Origin: an uncultured Jannaschia sp.
GTDB taxonomy: Bacteria > Pseudomonadota > Alphaproteobacteria > Rhodobacterales > Rhodobacteraceae
Assembly: GCA_947494145.1 (NCBI GenBank)
Contig: CANLTZ010000003.1
Coordinates: forward strand, 392,980 to 456,979
Length of the DNA: 64,000 bases
Direction: 5' to 3'
This document shows, in pieces, positions 17,341 through 25,545 of this stretch (position 1 is its first letter; each line of letters opens with the position of its first letter). The notes below the pieces were generated by a model. It saw nothing but the letters and a program-made list of their open reading frames with translations, was not told the DNA's origin and did not search any database. The position numbers and the translations under genes were made by a program.

Positions 17341-17993
17341 TGCCCCATGATCACCACGACCATTCCCACGAAGGCATGTCGCCTTCCGGCCATCCCTACC
17401 GCGCCGACCAGGACGGCCCACTGAGCTATTGGCAGAATATGGAAATTGCCGTGCGCGAATTGCTCATCGAGAAGGGCGTGGTCACACCCGAACAGGTGGC
17501 CGCCCAAATCGAGGCCATGGATGCCCGCACACCCGCCAACGGTGCCGCCGTCGTGGCCCGCGCCTGGACCGACCCCGCCTTCCGCGCGCGGCTGTTGGAA
17601 GACGGATCGGCCGCCAGCCGCGAAATGGGCTTCGATGTGGGGCCCATGAAGCTGATCGCCGTGGAAAACACCGAGGACGTCCATAACGTGATCGTCTGCA
17701 CGCTGTGTTCCTGCTACCCGCGCAACCTGCTGGGCCTGCCGCCTGATTGGTACAAATCCCGCGCTTACCGCAGCCGCACCGTGCGGGAGCCGCGCAAGGT
17801 GCTGTCGGAATTCGGCCTGGACCTGCCCGACGACGTCACTGTCCGCGTCCACGACTCGACCGCAGACATGCGCTACATCGTCGTGCCCGCGCGCCCGGAA
17901 GGCACCGAAGGCATGGACGAAGCCACATTGGCGACGCTTGTCACACGTGACAGCATGATTGGCACGGGTGTCGCCCGGCTGCCCAATTCTTAA
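17340..17993 (+). CDS. Cobalt-type nitrile hydratase alpha / thiocyanate hydrolase gamma subunit
   Basis: 217 residues. The metal claw C120-T-L-C123-S-C125 is intact; Thr at the second position is the cobalt-type signature. Conserved LGLPPDWYKSRAYRSR, REPRKVL, MRYIVVP and the closing VTRDSMIG follow. A His/Asp-rich N-terminus (HDHHDHSHEG) could bind metal. Following CTLCSC the sequence is YPRNLL, where classical nitrile hydratases have YPWPVL and thiocyanate hydrolase, as I recall, has TAWP. Substrate class therefore stays open. No activator or cobalt-transport gene is adjacent. Confidence 0.82.
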   Translation: MPHDHHDHSHEGMSPSGHPYRADQDGPLSYWQNMEIAVRELLIEKGVVTPEQVAAQIEAMDARTPANGAAVVARAWTDPAFRARLLEDGSAASREMGFDVGPMKLIAVENTEDVHNVIVCTLCSCYPRNLLGLPPDWYKSRAYRSRTVREPRKVLSEFGLDLPDDVTVRVHDSTADMRYIVVPARPEGTEGMDEATLATLVTRDSMIGTGVARLPNS

Positions 17994-18031
17994 CTTAAGA
18001 ATTGGGTGGAAAGTCTTAAGTTAAGACTTTC
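17984..18031. terminator. Two back-to-back perfect palindromes between convergent operons
   Basis: CAATTCTTAA-C-TTAAGAATTG (17984-18004) is followed four bases later by GAAAGTCTTAA-G-TTAAGACTTTC (18009-18031). Both are perfect inverted repeats with a single central base. The first overlaps the last codons and stop of the preceding gene. They sit between converging genes, so they may terminate both. A similar pair follows infC at 63773-63823. Confidence 0.7.
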
Positions 18032-18038
18032 TGACCGC

Positions 18039-18968
18039 TCACCGCCCCCGGATCCGCGGGTCCAGCGCGTCGCGCAAGCCGTCGCCCACATAATTGATCG
18101 ACAGCACCACCAGCGAAATCGCCAAGCCCGGCCAGAAGGCGCGGCCCGGATATTGCTGAAGATACGGCACGCCATCGTTCAAAAGCCGTCCCCAGGTGGG
18201 AAAGTCGGGCGGGAAGCCCAGGCCCAGGAAGGACAAGGCGCTTTCGGTGATGATGGCCGTGGCGATACCCAGCGTGGCCGAAACCATGATGGGCGACATC
18301 ACGTTGGGCAGCACGTGACGCGTGATGATCTTGGCGGGCGTCGTCCCCGTGGCGCGGGCGGCCAGCACGAATTCCCGTTCTTTCAGCGCCAGCACGTCGC
18401 CGCGCACGATGCGCGCCGTCTGCATCCAGGACGTCACACCAATGGCCGATACGATCAGGATGAAGATCCCTGTCTCGATCCCGAAGGCGGCAGTCAAAGG
18501 CTCCCGGAACAAAAGCACCATCACCAGCAGAAGCGGCAGAAGCGGCAGCGCCAGGAACAGGTCGGTCAGGCGCATCAGCACCCCGTCCAGCCGACGGAAA
18601 TAACCTGCCAGCACGCCGATCAACGTCCCCAGAAGCAAGCTCAGCCCCATGGCGGTCAGGCCGACGGCCAGGCTGATGCGCCCACCCTCGATCATACGGG
18701 CGAAGATATCGCGGCCCAGTTGGTCGGTGCCCAGGGGCGCCGATAGCGACATGGGCGCGTTGCGTTCGCGGATATTCGTTTTGGTCGGGTCCACATCCCA
18801 GATGAGCGGCCCGAACACCACGAGCGCCACGATAGCCAGGAAGAACGCTGCGCCCACCATGGCGCCCTTGTGGCTGCGGAACTGGTCCCAGACATCCCAC
18901 CATTGGCTGCGAGGCGCTTGGCTGGGCGGGCTCGCGCCCGCATTGGTCGGCACGGGGGTGTCAGTCAT
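18039..18968 (-). CDS. Peptide/nickel-type ABC transporter permease (DppC/OppC-like)
   Basis: 309 residues from the ATG at 18968 (MTDTPVPTNAG); an upstream ATG at 19004 would add 12 residues. It has an N-terminal OppC-type segment, about six membrane helices, and the ATPase-coupling loop EREFVLAARATGTTPAKIITRHVLPN. It pairs with the DppB-like permease just upstream, which it overlaps by eight bases. Together with the binding protein at 20100-21818 and the fused ATPase at 22032-23963 it forms a complete peptide-type importer. Confidence 0.92.
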   Translation of the reverse strand: MTDTPVPTNAGASPPSQAPRSQWWDVWDQFRSHKGAMVGAAFFLAIVALVVFGPLIWDVDPTKTNIRERNAPMSLSAPLGTDQLGRDIFARMIEGGRISLAVGLTAMGLSLLLGTLIGVLAGYFRRLDGVLMRLTDLFLALPLLPLLLVMVLLFREPLTAAFGIETGIFILIVSAIGVTSWMQTARIVRGDVLALKEREFVLAARATGTTPAKIITRHVLPNVMSPIMVSATLGIATAIITESALSFLGLGFPPDFPTWGRLLNDGVPYLQQYPGRAFWPGLAISLVVLSINYVGDGLRDALDPRIRGR

Positions 18969-19968
18969 AGCGGATCCTTGGGTCCAGGATGCCGTAGAGA
19001 ACATCCGCCAGTAGGTTGAACAGCACGATCAGCACCGCGAAGATGAAGGTCAGGGTCTGCACCATGGGCAGGTCATTGGCCTGAATGGCCGTGATCAGAA
19101 GCTGTCCGATCCCGTTCACCTTGAAGACCTGCTCGGTGATGATGGCGCCGCCGAAGATGGAGGGCACGCCCAGCGCGATCACGGTGACCACCGGGATCAT
19201 CGAGTTGCGGAGTACATGGACCAGTACGACCGCGCGTTCCTTCAGGCCCTTGGCGCGGGCGGTGCGCACATAGTCCTGTTGCAGATTGTCCAGCATCGAC
19301 GCCCGCATGAAGCGGCTCAGCTGGGACGTGATCTGAAGCGCCAACACCATGACCGGCAGGAACATCTGCCGCACTTGAAAGAGGAACGCATCCCAGGAAT
19401 TCACCACGTGGGTGGTGTCATAGATCGACGGGAACCATTTGAGCTGGACCGCGAAGATGATGATAACCAGAACGCCCGAAAAGAAAGGCGGCACCGAAAA
19501 GCCCACCATGGTCACGAAGGTACCCGCCTGGTCGAAGACCGAATATTGCTTGTAGGCCGAATAAATGCCCACCGGCACCGCGATCAGGATGGCCACAACA
19601 TAGGCCGTGCCCACCACCCACAGCGTCTGGGGGATACGTTCGGCGATGGCGATGAAGACCGGCGCGCGGTTCTGCCAGGAGATGATGCGCAACTTGCCTT
19701 CCGCGAAGGACGTGCCGAAGAGCGCATCGAAGACGTTGAGCGGCTCGATCCAGAAGAACTGGATGATCCATTTCCAGAAACGGATATGCATCGGCTCGCC
19801 CAGGCCCAGCGCGATGCGCATCTGTTCCTTCACCTCGGCGGGCACCGTCAGAGGCACGTTGGCCATAGGGTCGCCGGGCGCCAGTTCCAGCAGCAGAAAG
19901 ATCACCAGCGCAATGAAAAGCAGCGTGGGGATCGCGAAGAGAAGGCGTCTGATCGTGAAGGTCAGCAT
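18961..19968 (-). CDS. Peptide/nickel-type ABC transporter permease (DppB/OppB-like)
   Basis: 335 residues. It begins with the typical DppB N-terminus (MLTFTIRRLLFAIPTLLFIAL), has about six membrane helices, and carries the coupling loop DYVRTARAKGLKERAVVLVHVLRNS. It lies between the substrate-binding protein and the DppC-like permease in a leftward operon. A long hairpin at 20064-20091 separates it from the binding-protein gene and may lower expression of the permeases relative to the binding protein. Confidence 0.92.
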   Translation of the reverse strand: MLTFTIRRLLFAIPTLLFIALVIFLLLELAPGDPMANVPLTVPAEVKEQMRIALGLGEPMHIRFWKWIIQFFWIEPLNVFDALFGTSFAEGKLRIISWQNRAPVFIAIAERIPQTLWVVGTAYVVAILIAVPVGIYSAYKQYSVFDQAGTFVTMVGFSVPPFFSGVLVIIIFAVQLKWFPSIYDTTHVVNSWDAFLFQVRQMFLPVMVLALQITSQLSRFMRASMLDNLQQDYVRTARAKGLKERAVVLVHVLRNSMIPVVTVIALGVPSIFGGAIITEQVFKVNGIGQLLITAIQANDLPMVQTLTFIFAVLIVLFNLLADVLYGILDPRIRYD

Positions 19969-20023
19969 CGCGACATGTCCGATATAGGATGGGGTTTGGC
20001 CCCACCTCTCCCTGGTTGGATCA

Positions 20024-20091
20024 GGGGGCGGCGCACGCGGCGCCCCCCAGGGTCACATTGGGCGTGCCAGCCCGCCTTGGCGGGCCGGCAC
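20024..20091. terminator. Intra-operon hairpins between binding protein and permease
   Basis: A 13-bp stem with one mismatch (GTGCCAGCCCGCC at 20064-20076 with GGCGGGCCGGCAC at 20079-20091, loop TT) lies just after the binding-protein gene. A second GC-rich hairpin (GGGGGCG at 20024-20030 with CGCCCCC at 20041-20047) follows. There is no T run, so partial attenuation or mRNA 3' protection fits better than full termination. Confidence 0.65.
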
Positions 20092-20099
20092 GGACCCGA

Positions 20100-21818
20100 T
20101 CAGGACCCGTCGATCCGATACCAGTCAGCGATGTTCCAAAGCTCGCTGTCCCAAACGTTCAGCTTGATGCCGCCCAGGCTGTTGGCATGGGCCGACAGGC
20201 GACCGCGGTGCACCAGCGGGATCATGCCGCCATTCTGGACGATCATGTCATTGAGTTCCTTCGCGATCCGCGTGCGTTCTTCGAACTGGGCGGTCTGCGA
20301 CAGCTCATTCCAGAGCGCGTCGTATTCCTCCATGCAGAAGCGCGAGATGTTTTCACCCTGCCACTGCGAGGATGGCTGGGGCGCCTTGTCGCACAGACCG
20401 TTGGCCAGATAGGCCTGCGGGTCGGTGCCGTTGAAGGTGTTGGCGTACATCTCAACGTCGGCATAGAACTTCTGGAACGTGTCGGGCGAGCCCGCATCAC
20501 CGCCGAAGAAGACCGAGGCGTTGACGTTGCGAAGTTCGACCGCGAAGCCGATTTCTTCCCACCATTCCTTGATCAGCGCCTGGAAGTCCTGACGCACCGC
20601 GTTGGTCGACGTTTGATAGAGCATCCGAAGCTCGACCCCGTCCTTTTCGCGCACACCGTCGCCATTGCTGTCGACCCAGCCCGCTTCTTCCAGCATGGCC
20701 TTGGCGCCGTCCAAGTCCTGCGTGTCACAGGTGATGGAGGTGGAGTTGAAAGCCTCGGGCGCGGGCACCCAATTGCAGGTCACGCGACCGGCTTGGCCAT
20801 AGCCGATTTCCACCAGAAGCGGACGGTCGATGGCCATGGACAGCGCGTTGTAAACCGCCGGGTCGCTCAGGAACGGGTGGGGCCGGATGACAGACCGCTC
20901 ATCGGGGCCGAGCGCCGGGTCGGGGTTGGTATTGTTGAGCATGATGCGCTCAACCAGCGGACCAAAGCCCACCACGGGTGTGCCGAGGCCGCCTTCTTCC
21001 ATCTGGGCGATGACCTCGGGGGCCAGTTGCAGGTTCCAGGCATAGTCGAATTCACCGGTCTGCATCACGGCGCGGCCCGCCGCATCGGCGTCGCCGCCGC
21101 CCTTGAAGTTCACGGTGGCGAAGGCGGGCTTGCCCGGCTCGCGGTAATTCTCGTTCGCGGCGTAGGAAATCACGTCATTGGTGCGGAATTCCGTGACCAC
21201 GAAGGGGCCCGTGCCGATGGGGCCGAAATTCTGCTCGGTACAGGTGGACGCCGCTGCGCCAACGCACTGTTCGAACTGGGCTTTCTGGAGGATCGGGCTC
21301 TCACCGCCGGTGAAGGCCGTGTAGGGGTATGGCTTGGGTGCGGAGAAGTTGACGACCACGGTATGGGCATCGGGCGTCTCAACGCTTTCGACGCCTTCAA
21401 ACTTGGTGATCTGGGCGCAGCCGCCTTCGGGGTGGGTGCAGTATTCCCAGGTGAATTTCACGTCCTCAGAGGTGAAGGGCGTACCATCCGACCAGACGAT
21501 GTCGTTGCGCAGCTTCCACGTGATCTGGGTCAGGTCTTCGGCCACGCCGCCATTTTCGACCGTCGGGATCTCGGTGGCGAGCCAGGGCGTGATTGTTCCG
21601 GTCTCATCGAAGCGGGCCAGCGGTTCCAGGATGAGCGAGGCGGATTCCACGTCTTTCGTGCCACCCGACAGGAATGGGTTCAGCGTCGAGGGTGCCTGCC
21701 AGTAGATGATGCTGACCTCACCGTCGCGGCCACGCTCGCCCTCATGGCCATCGGCAAATGCCATTTGCGCCAGAAGCGCGCCCGCCACACTGCACATTAG
21801 TGCCGTTCTCGTTCGCAT
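20100..21818 (-). CDS. Peptide-type ABC transporter substrate-binding protein (SBP family 5)
   Basis: 572 residues with a Sec signal (MRTRTALMCSVAGALLAQM, cleavage after AFA). Family 5 binding-protein features include STLNPFLSGGTKDVESASLILEPLARFDE, then TWKLRNDIVWSDGTPFTSEDVKFTWEY, and later ALSMAIDRPLLVEIGYG. It is exported to the periplasm and would deliver ligand to the two permeases downstream. Ligand identity is not readable. The nearby ArgE-like peptidase and fused ATPase suggest peptides or N-acyl amino acids. Confidence 0.93.
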   Translation of the reverse strand: MRTRTALMCSVAGALLAQMAFADGHEGERGRDGEVSIIYWQAPSTLNPFLSGGTKDVESASLILEPLARFDETGTITPWLATEIPTVENGGVAEDLTQITWKLRNDIVWSDGTPFTSEDVKFTWEYCTHPEGGCAQITKFEGVESVETPDAHTVVVNFSAPKPYPYTAFTGGESPILQKAQFEQCVGAAASTCTEQNFGPIGTGPFVVTEFRTNDVISYAANENYREPGKPAFATVNFKGGGDADAAGRAVMQTGEFDYAWNLQLAPEVIAQMEEGGLGTPVVGFGPLVERIMLNNTNPDPALGPDERSVIRPHPFLSDPAVYNALSMAIDRPLLVEIGYGQAGRVTCNWVPAPEAFNSTSITCDTQDLDGAKAMLEEAGWVDSNGDGVREKDGVELRMLYQTSTNAVRQDFQALIKEWWEEIGFAVELRNVNASVFFGGDAGSPDTFQKFYADVEMYANTFNGTDPQAYLANGLCDKAPQPSSQWQGENISRFCMEEYDALWNELSQTAQFEERTRIAKELNDMIVQNGGMIPLVHRGRLSAHANSLGGIKLNVWDSELWNIADWYRIDGS

Positions 21819-22031
21819 GTGATCTCTCCCTATCGGATCGTTCTTAAGTCTTTTTCGCGAGCCCGGCTTTTCTGATCCGGATCACGCGCTAACCATGCAA
21901 ACCGCAGAAAGCTGGGATTGCAAGCATGCTTTGACGCGTCGCCTGACGGTCTGGCTTTACACTTGTCGAAACCTCCTGTTCCCTATGCAAAGCGCCCACC
22001 ACCCGGGCACCACCACCATTTCGGAGCCCGC
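21819..22031. other. Divergent promoter region of the peptide transporter
   Basis: This 213-base gap separates the leftward binding-protein/permease genes from the rightward ATPase/peptidase genes. It must hold both promoters. No clear palindrome or regulator gene is seen, so control of the split transporter is not evident. Confidence 0.5.
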
Positions 22032-23963
22032 ATGACCGACACCGACACCCGCCAGCCCGTCGCCAGGTTCGACCGCCTGCGCGTCGAGTTTATGACCAGA
22101 GGCGGCACCGTCGTGGGCGTCAAGGATGTGTCCTTCGACATTTTCCCCGGGGAAACCGTCGCGGTGGTCGGCGAAAGCGGCTCTGGCAAGTCGGTATCGT
22201 CGCTTTCGATGATGCGCCTGGTGGAATTCGGCGGAGGTCGCATCGCCAATGGCCGCATCCTTTTCGACCGAGGCGAAGGCGATGGCCCCATCGACGTCAC
22301 CGAAGGCGGGCCCGAGGCCATGCGGCCGCTGCGTGGCAACGAAATCGGGATGATCTTCCAGGAACCGATGACCGCGCTGAACCCGGTCTTCACCATCGAA
22401 CGGCAGCTTATCGAAGGCATCCTGGAACATGATGGCGGCAGCCAGGCCGAGGCCCGCGCGCGCGCATTGAAATTGCTGCAAGAAGTCCGCATCCCCGAAC
22501 CCGAGCGCCGGCTGACCCAATACCCCCATGAACTGTCCGGCGGGATGCGCCAGCGCGTCGTCATCGCCATGGCTTTGGCCTGCCGACCCCGCCTGCTGAT
22601 CGCCGATGAACCCACCACCGCTCTGGACGTGACCATCCAGGCGGAAATCCTGGCACTCATCGACCGTCTGAAGCGCGAAACCGGCACTGCGGTGATGTTC
22701 ATCACCCATGACATGGCTGTGGTCGCCCAGATGGCAGACCGCGTGGTGGTCATGTATCGCGGCGAAAAGGTGGAAGAAGGCAAATCCGAAGATATCTTCG
22801 CCGCCCCGCAGCACCCTTACACCCAGGCGCTTTTGTCCGCCGTGCCCCGGCTGGGCGAGATGACGGGCACCGATCTGCCGTCGCCCATGAAGCTGGTGGG
22901 GCGCGACGACCAGGACCTGTCCCCCATCGTTGGCACGCAGGAACCGCTTCTGAAGGTCGAGAACCTGACGGTCCGGTTCCCCGTCCGCGGTGGCTTGTTA
23001 CGCCGCGTCATTTCCAACGTTCACGCGGTGGAAGACGTGTCCTTCACCGTCAACAAGGGCCAGACCCTCAGCCTGGTCGGCGAATCGGGCTGCGGCAAGT
23101 CTTCCTGCGGGCGGGCGGTGCTGCGCCTGGTGGAGCCGCAGAGCGGGCGCATCACCATTGGCGATACGGACATAATGGCCCTGCCCCAGTCCGATCTGCG
23201 GCGCGCCCGGCGCGAAATGCAGATGATCTTCCAGGACCCGTTTGCCTCGCTCAACCCACAACGGCAATTGGCCGATCAAGTGGCCGAACCCATGGTCAAT
23301 TTCGGCATCGGCAACGCCCAGGAACGCGCCGACCGGGTCGCGGCGCTTTTCGACCGGGTAGAGTTGCCGCGCGACTTCATGCGTCGCTATCCGCATGAGT
23401 TGTCCGGCGGCCAGCGCCAGCGCATTGCCATCGCCCGCGCCCTGGCACTGCGCCCCTCGCTCATCGTGGCCGATGAAGCGGTCTCGGCGCTTGATGTGTC
23501 GGTGCAGGCCCAGGTACTGAATCTGATGCTGGAATTGCAGCAGGAAATGGGGCTGTCGTATCTGTTCATTTCCCACGACATGGCCGTCGTGGAGCGCGTC
23601 AGCCACCAGGTGGGTGTGATGTATCTGGGCCGTATCGTGGAAATCGGCCCCCGTCGCGCCGTGTTCGAAGACCCGCGCCACCCCTATACACGCGCGCTGA
23701 TGCGCGCCGTGCCCGTGGCCGACCCGACCAAGCGGATGCTGGACCGCAATCTCGATTTCCGGCCCATCCCCTCGCCCATCTTCCCCGTCGACCATAAGCC
23801 CGAACCGTCGCGCTATACCGAAGTGACACCGGGCCATTTCGTGCTGGACGGCAATTGGGGTGGATTTGAGCGCGACGACGATGCCCGCGCGTCCGAGGCC
23901 CGCCTGCGCGAAGGCGAAGATGTGCCCGACGGGTTGGGCGGCCGCAAACTTCTCTATGATTGA
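22032..23963 (+). CDS. Fused double-ATPase subunit of a peptide ABC transporter (DppD-DppF type)
   Basis: 643 residues with two complete nucleotide-binding domains. The first has Walker A GESGSGKS (47-54), signature LSGGMRQRV and Walker B LLIADEPT. The second has GESGCGKS near residue 350, LSGGQRQRIAIARAL and LIVADEAVSALD. Each is followed by the oligopeptide-family C-terminal segment (HPYTQALLSAVP and HPYTRALMRAVP). One chain thus supplies both ATPases that are separate in E. coli. The start at 22032 is chosen by domain alignment. The peptidase gene begins six bases after its stop. Confidence 0.93.
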   Translation: MTDTDTRQPVARFDRLRVEFMTRGGTVVGVKDVSFDIFPGETVAVVGESGSGKSVSSLSMMRLVEFGGGRIANGRILFDRGEGDGPIDVTEGGPEAMRPLRGNEIGMIFQEPMTALNPVFTIERQLIEGILEHDGGSQAEARARALKLLQEVRIPEPERRLTQYPHELSGGMRQRVVIAMALACRPRLLIADEPTTALDVTIQAEILALIDRLKRETGTAVMFITHDMAVVAQMADRVVVMYRGEKVEEGKSEDIFAAPQHPYTQALLSAVPRLGEMTGTDLPSPMKLVGRDDQDLSPIVGTQEPLLKVENLTVRFPVRGGLLRRVISNVHAVEDVSFTVNKGQTLSLVGESGCGKSSCGRAVLRLVEPQSGRITIGDTDIMALPQSDLRRARREMQMIFQDPFASLNPQRQLADQVAEPMVNFGIGNAQERADRVAALFDRVELPRDFMRRYPHELSGGQRQRIAIARALALRPSLIVADEAVSALDVSVQAQVLNLMLELQQEMGLSYLFISHDMAVVERVSHQVGVMYLGRIVEIGPRRAVFEDPRHPYTRALMRAVPVADPTKRMLDRNLDFRPIPSPIFPVDHKPEPSRYTEVTPGHFVLDGNWGGFERDDDARASEARLREGEDVPDGLGGRKLLYD

Positions 23964-23969
23964 GACCCC

Positions 23970-25127
23970 ATGACCGAGCTTTCCGCCCGTGCCATCCTCG
24001 ACCGGTTGGTGGCCTTCCCGACCGTCAGCCGCGATTCCAACTTGGACTTGGTCGATTGGGTCGAAGATTATCTATCGGGTTTCGGTGTCTCCGCCCGCCG
24101 CGTCTATGACGCCACGGGCAAGAAAGCCGCGCTTTATGCCAATATCGGCCCCGAGGTCGATGGCGGCATCGTCCTATCCGGCCATACCGACGTCGTCCCC
24201 GTGGACGGCCAGGATTGGTCCACCGACCCGTTCACCGTGACGGAACGGGGCGGCAAGCTCTACGGTCGCGGCACCTGCGACATGAAGGGCTTCGACGCGC
24301 TGGCTTTGGCCATGGTGCCCGTGGCCCTGGCGTCGGACCTGAAGCGCCCGTTGCAAATCGCGCTCAGCTACGACGAAGAGGTGGGCTGCATCGGCGCCCC
24401 GCCCATGATCGACGATATGGTGACCCACCTGCCCCGCGCCGCCGCCGCGATCATCGGAGAGCCGACGATGTTGCGACCCGTCACCGGACACAATGCGTCA
24501 ATCATGATCCGCATCCATGTCCAAGGCTATGAGGTCCATTCTTCGAAGCTGCCCGAAGGCGTGTCGGCCATCCATGAGGCGGGCCGCATACTGGCTTGGG
24601 TGAACGATTGCAACGCCGCCATCCAGGCGGAAACGCCGGATGCCTTGTCGGCCCTGTTCGATCCACCCTTTACCACGGCCCATGTGGGCATTATCGAAGG
24701 CGGCACCGCCCACAACATCACCGCTAAGGATTGCTACCTAAATGTTGGCTTCCGCTCCCCCGCCGGGGACAACCCCGAACGCCATGCCGCGGCCCTTGAG
24801 GCCTTTCTGGACACGCTTCACGCTACGCTCCGCCAGCGCCACCCCCAGGCGGGCATCTCTTATGCGCGCAATTTCGGCGTGCCGGGGCTGAAGCCCGAAG
24901 CCGAGGGCACCGCCGAGGCCATCATCCGCCGCCTGACCGGCGATAACGGCACCCATGTCGTCACCTACGGCACGGAAGCTGGCCAGTTCCAGGAACGCGG
25001 CTATTCCGCCGTGGTCTGCGGCCCCGGCGACATCGCCCAGGCCCACCAACCCGACGAATGGATCGCGGTGGATCAGTTCCAGAAGGGTGAAGCGCTGCTG
25101 CGACGGGTGGTGGGCACTTTGGTTTGA
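23970..25127 (+). CDS. argE: Acetylornithine deacetylase-like M20 peptidase
   Basis: 385 residues, M20 metallopeptidase. Zinc-site segments are LSGHTDVVPVDGQDW, then GRGTCDMKGFDAL, SYDEEVGCIGA with the catalytic Glu pair, and GEPT. The C-terminal GTEAGQFQ and GPGDIAQAHQPDEW match ArgE. It removes the acetyl group from N-acetylornithine. Being six bases behind a peptide-transporter ATPase, it may instead or also process imported N-acyl amino acids. Whether it is the cell's biosynthetic ArgE is uncertain. Confidence 0.85.
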   Translation: MTELSARAILDRLVAFPTVSRDSNLDLVDWVEDYLSGFGVSARRVYDATGKKAALYANIGPEVDGGIVLSGHTDVVPVDGQDWSTDPFTVTERGGKLYGRGTCDMKGFDALALAMVPVALASDLKRPLQIALSYDEEVGCIGAPPMIDDMVTHLPRAAAAIIGEPTMLRPVTGHNASIMIRIHVQGYEVHSSKLPEGVSAIHEAGRILAWVNDCNAAIQAETPDALSALFDPPFTTAHVGIIEGGTAHNITAKDCYLNVGFRSPAGDNPERHAAALEAFLDTLHATLRQRHPQAGISYARNFGVPGLKPEAEGTAEAIIRRLTGDNGTHVVTYGTEAGQFQERGYSAVVCGPGDIAQAHQPDEWIAVDQFQKGEALLRRVVGTLV

Positions 25128-25545
25128 GCGCATTACCCGGCGCCCTTGGACCGGAATCAACCCCAAAGGGCGCTGGTCCATCGACAGGCCGCCCCACGGC
25201 CCGGCGATATGGATGCCGTTGGCGCGAAGCTCCCATCCTCTGCGGAGGTGGCTGACATAAAACGCATTAGCCCTACACCCCGATCGCCGCACCGCGGCCC
25301 GTCGACAGCCCCGCTTGCAAACAGATGGGACATGTCATGATGAGCTTCGCTGCAAACCCGACCAGCCGTCGTTCATCGTCTTTTGCGCGGAATTGTGCAT
25401 CTGATGCTGCGTCCTAACCCCATAAATCACCGGCACGCGCACCAAGGTGCAATACTTGCTTGCGGCGCTCGGCCACCCCGGCCCTGGGGACTTCACTCTC
25501 TATGCAGGCCGCGGGAGGCGGCCCGCATGTGCATGGCCCGGGTGT
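25128..25545. repeat. Gene-free gap with a dispersed repeat copy
   Basis: This 418-base gap has no credible coding sequence. At 25166-25208 it carries the second copy of the repeat seen at 10877-10917 (GGGCGCTGGTCCATCGACAG and then GGCCCGGCGAT). A short inverted repeat, GCGCCCTT (25140-25147) with AAGGGCGC (25166-25173), overlaps its start. The rest shows nothing definite. Confidence 0.5.

Noticed and set aside
20024..20091. Full terminator separating the binding protein from the permeases
   Set aside because: The hairpins lack a T run and the genes form a standard transporter set, so complete termination is unlikely; partial attenuation was annotated instead.
19989..21800. 603-codon open frame on plus
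   Set aside because: Antisense to the solute-binding protein gene, which has a signal peptide and family 5 motifs.
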